Part shown: positions 44,039-52,219 of the stretch, piece by piece
How the letters are laid out: each line of letters starts with the position of its first letter
Position numbering within the stretch: the stretch's first letter is position 1
Source: Microbacterium sp. UFMG61
GTDB lineage: Bacteria; Actinomycetota; Actinomycetes; Actinomycetales; Microbacteriaceae
Direction of reading: 5' to 3'
Assembly (NCBI RefSeq): GCF_015354505.1
Contig: NZ_JACAFP010000014.1
Location: 1 to 64,000 of the forward strand
DNA: 64,000 bases
Translations under genes and position numbers: made by a program
The notes under the pieces: generated by a model
Databases searched by the model: none
Told to the model about the DNA's origin: nothing
Seen by the model: only the letters and a program-made list of their open reading frames with translations

Positions 44039-44105
44039 GCCTGACCCTGGCGGCCTGACACTGCGGCTTGCAGCCTGGCCCTGCGGGCTCGGCTTGACCC
44101 TGCGG
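44039..44105. repeat. Four degenerate 14-base direct repeats
   Basis: GCCTGACCCTGGCG (44039), GCCTGACACTGCGG (44053), GCCTGGCCCTGCGG (44073) and GCTTGACCCTGCGG (44092) follow one another at steps of 14, 20 and 19 bases. They lie in the 276-bp gap between the kinase-like gene and the daptide promoter. No coding function is seen in this gap. Confidence 0.6.
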
Positions 44106-44189
44106 CATTCGGCCGACGGGGCTGAACTCAGGATGAGTCGGGCGCGTGCGCGGTCGTGCGCTGATCCGATTCATCGCATATGAAACATA

Positions 44190-44230
44190 TTGCATGCTCT
44201 TCGACTTTTTTATAGCGTCATATGACGACG
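44190..44230 (+). promoter_or_regulatory. Promoter and operator-like motif of the daptide operon
   Basis: TTGCAT (44190-44195) and TAGCGT (44213-44218) are 17 bases apart in an AT-rich island. TCGAC lies in the spacer, and CGTCATATGACG (44216-44227), a perfect palindrome, overlaps the -10 and continues to TGACGACG. The layout matches the motif before the kinase-like gene at 43019-43059. Confidence 0.65.
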
Positions 44231-44270
44231 AATCCTCGTCGTGGCGCATCAGGTCATCTTGGGGGAAGAC

Positions 44271-45317
44271 ATGCAGACCGGATCGACGGCAGAGACCGAA
44301 CTTCGCGATGCTCGAGCGATCCGAGAATGGATCAGCGGAGAGCCGCAGCAGTTCTCGCGGACGTTCTTCGTCGAGGCGGGCGCCCGGATCGACGGCCTCC
44401 ACGCGCGGCTCGATGCCGATGACCTGCTCCTGCTTCCGGCAGGCGGCGAACCGTATCGAGGGCCTGCGAGTGCCGTGCGGTGCAGTGGGGCGCTGAGCGA
44501 GATCGGCGACGAGCTCTTCCTCGACGATCTCAGCGTCGAACTCCAGGACTACGTCGCCGCGGAGTTCATCCAGATAGTCGGACCCACGGCGGTGTGCATC
44601 GGCGATGCTCCGGGCTGGCGCGCCTTCGTCGATGACGCCGAGGCGGCTCGTCGAACCGGAGTCTTCCCGACGGCGTTGCTCGATCCGAGAGTGCTCCTCG
44701 CGAACCGCGGCGCTCTCGCAGATCCGCTCGGGGTCGCGAGCCCGACCGCGTTCAGGATCGGTGCGCACGGCCGCGTCAGCATCGGAATTCAGGGCGAGGA
44801 CATCGGCCACGTCGACGACCCGGGCATCATGCTCGCCTCTCCTCGTCCCCGACGCATGGAACTGGCGGGCACAGTCCGTCAGGCGATGTCCGTCGATGGC
44901 TACACCCACCGACCGTGGATGGGAAGATACCTCAACGCGACGGATCTCATGAAGATGCTCCGGCTAACCAACGGTGCTGCCAGGATCTCCGGCTTCGGAT
45001 GGGCCCTCCTCGAGGACGACCGCGCGGACGCCGAGCCGCTGGCCGACGATCCGTTCCTGATCGAGATGCCCGACGGCATCGTTCTGGCGAGCACCATCAC
45101 ACTGCGCCGCCAGTTGCTCTCTCCCGTCACCGCCGTCGTGGTCGCTGCCACGCAGACGTCGAGCGCAGTGGAGATCGCCGGTGAGCGGGTCGCGCGGCGA
45201 TGCGATCTCGAGGTCAGTCACGCCACCCGGCTGTGCGGCGACGCCGTCGCCAAACTCGGCGTTCATCCGGGCTCGCGAAGCGTCGCCGCGTCATGGACGA
45301 CGGGAACTGCGCGATGA
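44271..45317 (+). CDS. mpaC: Daptide biosynthesis RiPP recognition protein
   Basis: A 348-residue protein with no enzyme motif I can identify. It is assigned by position and general resemblance to the RiPP recognition (leader-binding) component of daptide clusters, between promoter and aminotransferase. Segments rich in beta-strand and acidic residues (SEIGDELFLDDLSVELQDYV) could form the winged-helix RRE that binds the conserved leader motif of the precursors, but the boundary is not visible by eye. ATG 44271 follows GGGGGAAG; GTG 44241 lacks such a site. Its stop overlaps the aminotransferase start (ATGA). It would guide the tailoring enzymes to the peptide. Confidence 0.75.
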   Translation: MQTGSTAETELRDARAIREWISGEPQQFSRTFFVEAGARIDGLHARLDADDLLLLPAGGEPYRGPASAVRCSGALSEIGDELFLDDLSVELQDYVAAEFIQIVGPTAVCIGDAPGWRAFVDDAEAARRTGVFPTALLDPRVLLANRGALADPLGVASPTAFRIGAHGRVSIGIQGEDIGHVDDPGIMLASPRPRRMELAGTVRQAMSVDGYTHRPWMGRYLNATDLMKMLRLTNGAARISGFGWALLEDDRADAEPLADDPFLIEMPDGIVLASTITLRRQLLSPVTAVVVAATQTSSAVEIAGERVARRCDLEVSHATRLCGDAVAKLGVHPGSRSVAASWTTGTAR

Positions 45318-46573
45318 CCATTCCCCACGCGCTGTGGCCCTCGATGCTTCCTGCAGACGCCACGTTCACTCGTGATCTCGTCGCCGTGGGCGCAATCGGG
45401 AACACTGTCGAGTTCGCCGACGGATCCACGCGTCTCTGCGCCACGAGCGGACTGTGGAACGTCCCTCTGGGGTTCGGCAATCCGGCGGTCGTCGAGGCCG
45501 TCGACAAGGCGACGCGGGATGCGTCGTATCTCTCGCTGTTCCGAACGCCCCATCGATACGCCGAGGAGGCGGCGGAAGCACTCGTGGCGCTGGCGAATCC
45601 GCTCAGCTACAGCCGCGTCATCTTCTCCACGTCGGGAGGTGCGGCGAATGACGCCGCGATGAAGCTCGCCAGGCAGTACTGGTGGCAGAGGGGTCGGACC
45701 TCCCGGTCGCTCGTCGTCGGTCTGACGGGCAGCTATCACGGAACGATGTACGGCAGCCATGCGCTGAGCGGGGACGAACTCCTCCAGTCCGTCTACTCCG
45801 TCGACCGTCGGTCGGTTCGCCACGTCTCTCACAGCGACGACGGCGAGGAGCTGGACGCGCTGATGAAGCGAGAGGGCGACAGAGTGGCGTCGGTCGTGGT
45901 GGAGCCCGTTCTCGGCAGCGGCGCGCATGCGCTGTCGGATGCCTTCGTCTCTCGCCTCCTCGCTCTCCGCGAGAAGTACGGCTTCCTCATCGTCGCCGAC
46001 GAAGTCGCGACGGGGTTCAGCCGTACGGGAAGGATGTTCGCCACGGACACCTGGGCTGCGGCGCCCGACGCTCTCATCCTTTCGAAGGCCCTGACCAACG
46101 GCGCGATGGGTGCTGCCGCGCTGCTCGTGGGGCCCCGCGTAGCCACGGCATTCGTGGGCGGGGGATGGACCTTCGTCCATGGGGAGACGCAGGCGGGAAC
46201 GCCGGCGTGCACGGCGGCGATCGTCGCCGTGGCCGACGAACTGCGCCGTATCGATGCGGAGACGGTGACGCGCGAGCTCGCTGCCGACCTGTCGAGCCTG
46301 GCGTCGCGTCTCGCGTCGGATGGTCTCGTCTCGGAGGTCACGGGGCGCGGGTGCTTCGTCGGACTGGGCATCCGCGATGCCGAGGGCGACACGCTCTCGG
46401 GTGCTGAGGTGCTGCGAATCGTCTCGATCATCGCGCAGAACGGCGTGCTGGTGCATCCGGGACCCAGCGCGATCCAGCTGATTCCTGCGTACGGCTTCGA
46501 TGCCGATGAGCTCCTGCGCGTGGACTCGGCCGTGCGCGAGGGCCTGAGTCAGACACGCGAGATGACATCGTGA
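45314..46573 (+). CDS. mpaD: Daptide biosynthesis class III aminotransferase
   Basis: A 419-residue PLP aminotransferase of class III (ornithine/GABA aminotransferase fold). Cofactor-pyridine Asp is in FLIVADEVATGFSRTGRMFA, PLP Lys258 in LILSKALTNGAMG, and FSTSGGAANDAAMKLAR binds the phosphate. In daptide biosynthesis this enzyme aminates the ketone produced from the C-terminal Thr to yield a 1,2-propanediamine end group. ATG 45314 is chosen because it overlaps the upstream stop; ATG 45293 would add seven residues. The next gene starts at a GTGA overlap. Chain identity is secure; pathway role rests on the cluster. Confidence 0.88.
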   Translation: MTIPHALWPSMLPADATFTRDLVAVGAIGNTVEFADGSTRLCATSGLWNVPLGFGNPAVVEAVDKATRDASYLSLFRTPHRYAEEAAEALVALANPLSYSRVIFSTSGGAANDAAMKLARQYWWQRGRTSRSLVVGLTGSYHGTMYGSHALSGDELLQSVYSVDRRSVRHVSHSDDGEELDALMKREGDRVASVVVEPVLGSGAHALSDAFVSRLLALREKYGFLIVADEVATGFSRTGRMFATDTWAAAPDALILSKALTNGAMGAAALLVGPRVATAFVGGGWTFVHGETQAGTPACTAAIVAVADELRRIDAETVTRELAADLSSLASRLASDGLVSEVTGRGCFVGLGIRDAEGDTLSGAEVLRIVSIIAQNGVLVHPGPSAIQLIPAYGFDADELLRVDSAVREGLSQTREMTS

Positions 46574-47757
46574 CCGCGCGATTCACAGGACGAGTCCCGA
46601 CACTCTGGCACGGGCGGGGCATCACATCGCAGATGATCACGCACCTCAGCTCCGGGCGTGAGGCGCTCGTGATCGCAGACTCGTCGGTCTCCTCGTACGT
46701 GCCCGTCGGAGCCTCGAGGCGAGTGATCGAGATCGACGCGCGAACGGCGAACGTCGAGACGGTCATGAAGACAGCTCGGGAGGTAGTTCATCACAAGCCC
46801 GAGGTGATCGTCGCCGTCGGGGGAGGGACAGTCCTCGACGCCAGCAAGCTGTCGGCACTGGCGCTCGCTCGCGAACGCGTGTTCGATTTCGCCGTCGAGC
46901 GTGCCGCGCGGTCTGCCCTGACTTTTCTTCCCGACGTTCCCCTGCCCGTCGAACTGGTGGCGGTCCCGACGACGCTCGGCACCTCATCGGAGACGAACAG
47001 CGTCGGAATCCTCAAAAACGAGACCGGCTTCCGGTTGGTCGTCGGTCGCTCCCTGCGGCCGCGCCACGCCATCATCGACCCCTGCAATCTGATGACCCTC
47101 AGCCGCTCCGCCGTCAGGGAAGGAACGATGGAGGCTTTTCTCCGTCTGGCGGGAGCGTCGACGAGCTCGGCGCAGAGTGATCGGTCGAGGAACGATGCGG
47201 TCGCTCTCGGGAGAGCGCTCCTCGACGCGGGCACCACCGACTCACGATCCGCGTCGGTGCGGCTGCGCATCGCTCGACTCAGTGCGGCGACTCAGCGCAG
47301 TGGGGCGCTGCGGGGGAATCACCCGTACAGTGCCCGGCACTGGTACATCGCGAACGAAGTCGCCTTCGCGCTGGGTGTGCGGAAGATGGTGGCCACGGCT
47401 GCGGTCATCGCCGCCGTCTGGGGACGCATCTGCTCGGGAGATCCGCGATGGGGCGATCGCGGCAACCTCGAGCGGTTCTGGGCTCGGATCGCGGAGGGAA
47501 CGGGTCTGCCGCTCGATCCGTCATCGGGAATCTCCGCGGTTGTCCGACGATGGGGCCTCGCCCTGCCGCCGAGACCGACCGGCGGTGAGGTGGGCCTCAT
47601 CGCGGTCGCCATCGAAAGATGCTGGGGCGACCGCCTCCCCATGCTCCCGGGTCTCGGAGCGGACGACTTCAGCGAACTGCTCCGAGATTCTCTCTGGAGC
47701 CCCACGCGTCGGCATCGAACGCCGACTTCAGTCGATCTGCACAGAGGGGGTGATTGA
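46570..47757 (+). CDS. mpaB: Daptide biosynthesis dehydrogenase, iron-containing-alcohol-dehydrogenase fold
   Basis: A 395-residue protein of the iron-ADH/dehydroquinate synthase-like fold. The NAD loop is IVAVGGGTVLDASKLSALAL and PTTLGTSSETNSVGIL follows as in the family. The metal-ligand region usually reading D-A-x-x-H is here GTMEAFLRLAG, and the later His-rich segment is NHPYSARHWYIANEVA, so ligands appear rearranged or lost. In daptide clusters this enzyme oxidises the C-terminal Thr hydroxyl, giving a beta-keto acid that decarboxylates. GTG start overlaps the aminotransferase stop; one base separates its stop from the first precursor gene. Confidence 0.85.
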   Translation: MTARFTGRVPTLWHGRGITSQMITHLSSGREALVIADSSVSSYVPVGASRRVIEIDARTANVETVMKTAREVVHHKPEVIVAVGGGTVLDASKLSALALARERVFDFAVERAARSALTFLPDVPLPVELVAVPTTLGTSSETNSVGILKNETGFRLVVGRSLRPRHAIIDPCNLMTLSRSAVREGTMEAFLRLAGASTSSAQSDRSRNDAVALGRALLDAGTTDSRSASVRLRIARLSAATQRSGALRGNHPYSARHWYIANEVAFALGVRKMVATAAVIAAVWGRICSGDPRWGDRGNLERFWARIAEGTGLPLDPSSGISAVVRRWGLALPPRPTGGEVGLIAVAIERCWGDRLPMLPGLGADDFSELLRDSLWSPTRRHRTPTSVDLHRGGD

Positions 47758-47758
47758 C

Positions 47759-47893
47759 ATGGAGACCACACAAACCGGGCGAATCGAGTTCCAGGAACTG
47801 GATGCGATGGATGCTCCCAGCTGGGAGAGCTTCTACAAAGGCATAGGAGCCGCGCTGGCGCTCATCGGCATCGGCGCAGCAGCAGCCACCTGA
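47759..47893 (+). CDS. mpaA: Daptide precursor peptide 1
   Basis: A 44-residue peptide. The leader contains RIEFQELDAMDAP (residues 8-20), shared with the next two peptides. The rest is a predicted hydrophobic helix opening SWESFYKGIG and ending in GAAAAT. The final Thr is the residue that daptide enzymes convert to the dimethylated diamine. ATG is preceded by GAGGGGGTG and lies one base after the dehydrogenase stop. The cleavage site is not certain; just after DAP is likely because the leaders diverge there. Confidence 0.9.
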   Translation: METTQTGRIEFQELDAMDAPSWESFYKGIGAALALIGIGAAAAT

Positions 47894-47930
47894 CCACATT
47901 CTCTGATGGAAGAAAAGAACGGAGGAGAGC

Positions 47931-48056
47931 ATGCAGACTGCGACACCGACTCTCGAGTTCACGGAACTCGAGGCGATGGAAGCACCGGATGACGGACTCG
48001 ATTTCACGCGCGGATTCGCGCTGGGCGTGATCATCGGAATCATCGCACTCACCTAG
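47931..48056 (+). CDS. mpaA: Daptide precursor peptide 2
   Basis: A 41-residue peptide. Leader motif TLEFTELEAMEAP aligns with peptide 1 without gaps. The putative core begins with acidic DDGLDF, continues through TRGFALGVIIGII and ends in ALT. The terminal Thr is again present. A strong GGAGGAG ribosome site lies five bases before ATG. It is separated from peptide 1 by 37 bases, the same distance as from peptide 3. Confidence 0.9.
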   Translation: MQTATPTLEFTELEAMEAPDDGLDFTRGFALGVIIGIIALT

Positions 48057-48093
48057 AGATCACGTCGGCTCGATCCCACTGAGGAGGTGAGAA

Positions 48094-48213
48094 ATGCAGA
48101 CAGAGTCACTCGAGTTCCTGGAACTCGACCAGATTGATGCCCCACTCGAATGGTGGGAGCACGCGACCTACATCATCGCCATCATCGCCGGCGCTGCGGC
48201 GATCGCGACCTGA
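48094..48213 (+). CDS. mpaA: Daptide precursor peptide 3
   Basis: A 39-residue peptide. The leader motif SLEFLELDQIDAP matches the other two. The putative core starts LEWWEHAT, has an Ile/Ala-rich helix and ends AAAIAT, with terminal Thr. Its GAGGAGGTGA ribosome site is the strongest of the three. The Trp-Trp pair and a His set it apart chemically from the other cores. Confidence 0.9.
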   Translation: MQTESLEFLELDQIDAPLEWWEHATYIIAIIAGAAAIAT

Positions 48214-48270
48214 CCGCAGGGTGCGGGCGTGCACAGCACGTCCGCACCTGGATCTCTCAAGAAAGGCGTT

Positions 48271-49098
48271 ATGCGGATGTCGAATCTGTTGACCCCTGCC
48301 ATGGAGGCGAAGCTGAGGGAGGCGGGTGCTGTTCCGAGAGAACAGGACCTGTACTCGGGGGCAGGCTCTGGCTTCTACGAGCGCCTGGTCGGGAACGACC
48401 GCGCCGAAGTGCGGGAGATGCTGGCGCTCGCGCGACGCGCGCGCGGGCCGATCCTCGACATCGCTGCAGGCAGCGGGAGATTGACGATCCCCCTGCTGAG
48501 ATCGGGGAATCGGGTGACCGCGATCGATCTCTCCGACGATATGCTCGCCCACCTTCGCCGCGCAGCTCCGGACCGCTCCCTGCTGCATTGCGTCGTGGCG
48601 GACATGCGCGACTTCTCGCTGGCCCAGCGTTTCGCGCTGGTGATCCTCGGTGCCACGTCCATCACACTGCTCGACCGGGCGGGCAGAGCTCTTCTGTACG
48701 AGAACGTGCGCCGCCACCTCGCTCAGCACGGTGTGTTCGCCCTCACAGTGGCGGGCGGCGCCTCGGCGGAGGAGATCGCGATGTCCGGAGATCACGAGAT
48801 ACGCGTGCCCGGACCCGACGGCGAGGAGGTATACCTCTTCTCCCAGCAGATCGATGCGGCCGGCGCAGCACGCGTGGTCAATTGGGCTCGCGCCTCGGAC
48901 ATCGGCGACGGTCGAGAGGTGACCGTCTTCACGAGTCGGCTGCGGTTGCTCAGCGATGAGCTTCTCTCGAAGGAGCTCATCGACGCAGGTTTCGCCGCCC
49001 CTGTCGTATCCGCCGTCCGTGCGTCGCGCGGAGAGGACATCCTGCTCCTCACCACGTCACGAGCGCCGGGGTCGAACCACGAGGACGATCATGACTGA
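48271..49098 (+). CDS. mpaM: Daptide biosynthesis SAM-dependent methyltransferase
   Basis: A 275-residue class I methyltransferase. The SAM motif ILDIAAGSGRLTIPLL begins at residue 61, followed by acidic ribose-binding Asp in VTAIDLSDDMLAHL and by VVADMRDFSL. In the daptide pathway it would dimethylate the new C-terminal amine, fixing a positive charge. ATG 48271 follows AAGAAAGG; a second ATG two codons later is possible. It overlaps the metalloprotease gene by eight bases. The fold is certain; target is inferred from the cluster. Confidence 0.88.
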   Translation: MRMSNLLTPAMEAKLREAGAVPREQDLYSGAGSGFYERLVGNDRAEVREMLALARRARGPILDIAAGSGRLTIPLLRSGNRVTAIDLSDDMLAHLRRAAPDRSLLHCVVADMRDFSLAQRFALVILGATSITLLDRAGRALLYENVRRHLAQHGVFALTVAGGASAEEIAMSGDHEIRVPGPDGEEVYLFSQQIDAAGAARVVNWARASDIGDGREVTVFTSRLRLLSDELLSKELIDAGFAAPVVSAVRASRGEDILLLTTSRAPGSNHEDDHD

Positions 49099-50764
49099 GA
49101 AGAGGGGCCATCGTCCACGACGGCCGCGCGATACGGCTCCTCTCACCGCCGATGCTCGACCGCGGCTCGCGACGGGTGTCGTCTTCGAGCGGGCGACGGA
49201 TGACGCGGTCTGGATCGCGCTGCGTCATGGGGTGCCGACATCGAGGGTGTCCCTCACCGTCGTGGAGCTGCTGCGGGCGATGGATGGCGAGTCGGCTCTC
49301 GGCGATCTGCACGGGAGGTTCGCCGCGTCCGAGTCTTTCGAGAGCTTCGTGTCACTGGTCCACCGTTCTCGCGCCTGCGGGCTTCTCGAAGGGGGCGCGC
49401 ACACGATGCCCGGTCGTGTGGTCTATCGGCCCCCCTTCACCCTGCAGATCGCAACGCTCCGCGCGCCGACCATCTTCGGCGGTGTCGACCGCATGATCGG
49501 TCCGCTCTCGGGCCGAGCGGTTCTGATCCCGGTTGCGGTCCTGCTCGTCCTGGGAGTCGCGGCGGCCGCACTTCAGGCGGGTGAGCTCCTCGAGGTCCTC
49601 GCCACCCCGGCTCCGATCGCCGGACTGGTGTGTCTCGTCATCGTCCTCTCTTTCCTGACGCTGCTCCACGAGAGCGCACACGGAGTCACGCTCACGAGGT
49701 TCGGTGGGAGACCTCGCCGGGCGGGGGTCATGCTCTTCTACCTCACCCCTGCCTTCTTCGTCGACGTGACCGACGGCTGGCGGCTCTCCGACCGACGTCA
49801 ACGCGTCGCGATCGCGCTGGCCGGACCCGCGGTGCATGCGGTCACCGGAGCGATCGCCGTGACCGCCGCACTCATGGTCCGTCAGCCGGTGGCCCATCAG
49901 ACCCTGCTGCTGCTCGCCCTCTCGTGCACCGGAATCGTGCTCGTCAACCTGGTCCCTTTCGTGCGGTTCGACGGGTACATCGCCCTCATGAGTGCTCTGG
50001 ACGAACCAAATCTCCGGGCACGAAGCGTTCGTGACGGCGCGGATCTTCTGACGCGCCTTCTTTTCGGGGGGCAGCGGACGAGCAAAAGCGTGAACACGTG
50101 GTGGAGTGTGCCGTTCGGGCTCGCGAGCCTGATCACCCCGGCAGTCCTGGTGCTGTTCGCGGTCGATCGCATCGCTCGCGCGCTCGCCGGGGGAGGACCG
50201 CTGCTCGGCCTTCTCGTGGTGGGTCTGGAGGTCACGGTGTTCCTGGTCGGATCCGTCGTGGTCGCCCGAGCACTGCACCGCGTGCTCCGTGCGGGCGTCT
50301 CCAGGATCCGCTTCACATCCGTGTGCATCGCGCTGGCCTCGGTCATCGCGATCGCAGGAGGGGCGATCTCCATTCCCGTGTCGGCGACGTTCGGATTCAC
50401 GTCGCGCGGCGGCGGCGTCATCCTCGTGCAGGCCGGCGAGACCATCGGGACGACGGTGCCGGACGGCGCGCACGTCGTGCTGATGACCAACGGGATCCTC
50501 GCGAACATGCCGGTCGGCGAGGGAATCGTCCGGCCGCGGCGATCGGAGTCGACGACGGTTCCGCTGGACGCGATCCTTCCCGTCGACGCCGACGGCGCCC
50601 GGATTCCGGCTGTGATCGTCGCCGCCGTGGACATCTCGGATGAGACCGACGATCTGCCGACGACGGGACAGGCGCGAGTCGCGCTCGGTGCGAGAAACCT
50701 GTGGCAGACGATCTGGGCGAGTGCAGTGCTCTCGCCACTGTCGAGCCTTCGAGACGAGAAGTAG
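49091..50764 (+). CDS. mpaP: Daptide biosynthesis intramembrane metalloprotease (M50-like)
   Basis: A 557-residue polytopic protein. After about 130 cytoplasmic residues, hydrophobic helices begin, with zinc motif H193-E194-S-A-H197 in LLHESAHGVTLTRFGG. The second site-2-protease motif is NLVPFVRFDGYIAL with Asp294 as the third ligand. About nine membrane segments follow, and the C-terminal 160 residues form a soluble, beta-rich part. In the cluster it should cut the leader from the hydrophobic precursor. The N-terminal region resembles the PqqD-like or winged folds that bind leaders in RiPP proteins, but this is a guess. ATG 49091 overlaps the methyltransferase end. Confidence 0.87.
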   Translation: MTEKRGHRPRRPRDTAPLTADARPRLATGVVFERATDDAVWIALRHGVPTSRVSLTVVELLRAMDGESALGDLHGRFAASESFESFVSLVHRSRACGLLEGGAHTMPGRVVYRPPFTLQIATLRAPTIFGGVDRMIGPLSGRAVLIPVAVLLVLGVAAAALQAGELLEVLATPAPIAGLVCLVIVLSFLTLLHESAHGVTLTRFGGRPRRAGVMLFYLTPAFFVDVTDGWRLSDRRQRVAIALAGPAVHAVTGAIAVTAALMVRQPVAHQTLLLLALSCTGIVLVNLVPFVRFDGYIALMSALDEPNLRARSVRDGADLLTRLLFGGQRTSKSVNTWWSVPFGLASLITPAVLVLFAVDRIARALAGGGPLLGLLVVGLEVTVFLVGSVVVARALHRVLRAGVSRIRFTSVCIALASVIAIAGGAISIPVSATFGFTSRGGGVILVQAGETIGTTVPDGAHVVLMTNGILANMPVGEGIVRPRRSESTTVPLDAILPVDADGARIPAVIVAAVDISDETDDLPTTGQARVALGARNLWQTIWASAVLSPLSSLRDEK

Positions 50765-50777
50765 GAAAGGAACGAAG

Positions 50778-51494
50778 ATGAACGACAATGCGATCGAGGT
50801 CAGAGGACTCACGAAGAGGTACGGGAGTCGGGTCGCCGTCGAAGACCTGTCGTTCGCCGTGCCGTACGGTGCGATCGTCGGACTTCTGGGGCCGAACGGG
50901 GCGGGCAAATCGACGACTCTGCGAGCGATCGTCGGGTTGCTCGGGCCGACGAGCGGTGACTGTCTCGTCGACGGCGCGCCCTTCTCCGCACTCGACAACC
51001 CCGCAACGCACGTCGGCGTCCATATGGACGGGTTCGGTTTCGAGGGCGGCATCACGGCCAGGCGCCACCTGGAGATCTCCCGGCTCGCAGCCGGAGCGCC
51101 TCGGGGCCGAACGGAGGAGGTGCTGGACGAGGTCGGACTGACGGCAGACGCTCGTCGTCGCGTGAAGACGTTCTCGACCGGAATGGCCCAGCGATTGGGG
51201 TTGGCCGCGGCTCTGATCGGCTCTCCGCGGACGCTCATCCTCGACGAGCCCGCGAACGGTCTGGATCCGGACGGCATCCGCTGGCTTCGACGGTTCCTCC
51301 GCGGCTACGCGGAGCGTGGGGGGACGGTCCTGATCGCCAGCCATCAGCTCGCCGAGCTGGAGCAGGTGGTCGATGAGGTCGTCGTCATCAAACGGCGCGC
51401 ACTCTTCGCCGGGCCGTTGCACGACCTCATCTCGAGCGGTGCCGACTCGCTCGAGAGCAAGTACTTCGATCTCGTCGAAGGAGCAGCCGCGTGA
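50778..51494 (+). CDS. ABC transporter ATP-binding protein of the daptide cluster
   Basis: A 238-residue ABC-2 type ATPase. Walker A is LLGPNGAGKSTT (residues 36-47), the signature is degenerate (KTFSTGMAQRLGLAAALIG), Walker B is TLILDEPANGLDP, and the switch His is in LIASHQLAELEQVVDEV. Together with two membrane subunits it should export the mature peptides or protect the producer from them. ATG is preceded by AAAGGAACG. It overlaps the next gene by four bases (GTGA). Confidence 0.92.
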   Translation: MNDNAIEVRGLTKRYGSRVAVEDLSFAVPYGAIVGLLGPNGAGKSTTLRAIVGLLGPTSGDCLVDGAPFSALDNPATHVGVHMDGFGFEGGITARRHLEISRLAAGAPRGRTEEVLDEVGLTADARRRVKTFSTGMAQRLGLAAALIGSPRTLILDEPANGLDPDGIRWLRRFLRGYAERGGTVLIASHQLAELEQVVDEVVVIKRRALFAGPLHDLISSGADSLESKYFDLVEGAAA

Positions 51495-52219
51495 GGGGCG
51501 CCATTCGCAGCGAGCTGCTGCGCGCTGTGAGCGGAAGCTCGATCCTGCCGGTGTACCTGGTCGCGCTCCTGATGCCCGCTTTCGTGCTGTTCTCCGACGG
51601 CAGAGGTCTCGACGTCGACGGCCTCGATTCCGCCGCGGCGTCCCTTCGACTGCTCGAGCCGCTCGCGTGGTCCGGCGTCTCCGCCGCGTTCGTCGCGGCC
51701 TACAGCGTGACCCGCGAGTGCTACTACGCGTCGATGGACAGAACGCTCACCGCAGTGGGGGCGCCGCGCACGTTCGCGGGAAAGCTCGTCGGGGGAGCGA
51801 TCGTCGCAGTCGCCCTGACCGCCGCCATCTTCGCCCTCTGGACGACGGGTGTCTCGGTCCTTCTCGTCCAGGACGGACTGGCGCTCGAACTCACGTCGGC
51901 AGCGTGGAGAGGATATGCGGGAGCGATGGGGAGCGCGATCCTCGGTGCGTTCATCGGAGGAGCCGTGGGCTGGATCACTCGGAACTATTATCTGACGGCG
52001 GCGATCGTCCTCCTGCTCCCCATGGTGGTGGAGCTCGCTCTGCTGCGGACGGCACCCGAGGTGGCGAGGTTCTCTCCGGGGCTGGTCCTCGCCGCTCTGA
52101 GCATCCCGGGACATCAGGGCGCTCTGCTCGACGTCCTCCCTGCTCTGTGCATCGGAGTCGTCTGGACGGCCGGGCTGATCGCCGTCGCCTGGCTCCGGGA
52201 GCGCAGGAGGCGCACGTGA
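51491..52219 (+). CDS. ABC-2 type membrane subunit 1 of the daptide transporter
   Basis: A 242-residue membrane protein with six hydrophobic helices and a short basic end (LRERRRRT). It begins AIRSELLRAVSGSSILPVY, the amphipathic start usual for ABC-2 permeases. GTG start and stop both overlap neighbours by four bases. Sequence conservation is low; assignment rests on topology and on the ATPase next to it. Confidence 0.85.
   Translation: MRGAIRSELLRAVSGSSILPVYLVALLMPAFVLFSDGRGLDVDGLDSAAASLRLLEPLAWSGVSAAFVAAYSVTRECYYASMDRTLTAVGAPRTFAGKLVGGAIVAVALTAAIFALWTTGVSVLLVQDGLALELTSAAWRGYAGAMGSAILGAFIGGAVGWITRNYYLTAAIVLLLPMVVELALLRTAPEVARFSPGLVLAALSIPGHQGALLDVLPALCIGVVWTAGLIAVAWLRERRRRT

Noticed and set aside
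44039..44105. Short repeats as a CRISPR array
   Set aside because: Units are only 14 bases, imperfect, with spacers of 0-6 bases and no cas genes.
44241..44270. GTG 44241 as start of the recognition protein
   Set aside because: No ribosome site; it lies close to the promoter island, while ATG 44271 has GGGGGAAG at proper distance.
48106..48795. Minus-strand 229-codon frame covering precursor 3 and the methyltransferase
   Set aside because: No ribosome site or recognisable motif; the + strand has strong ribosome sites and conserved leader motifs.
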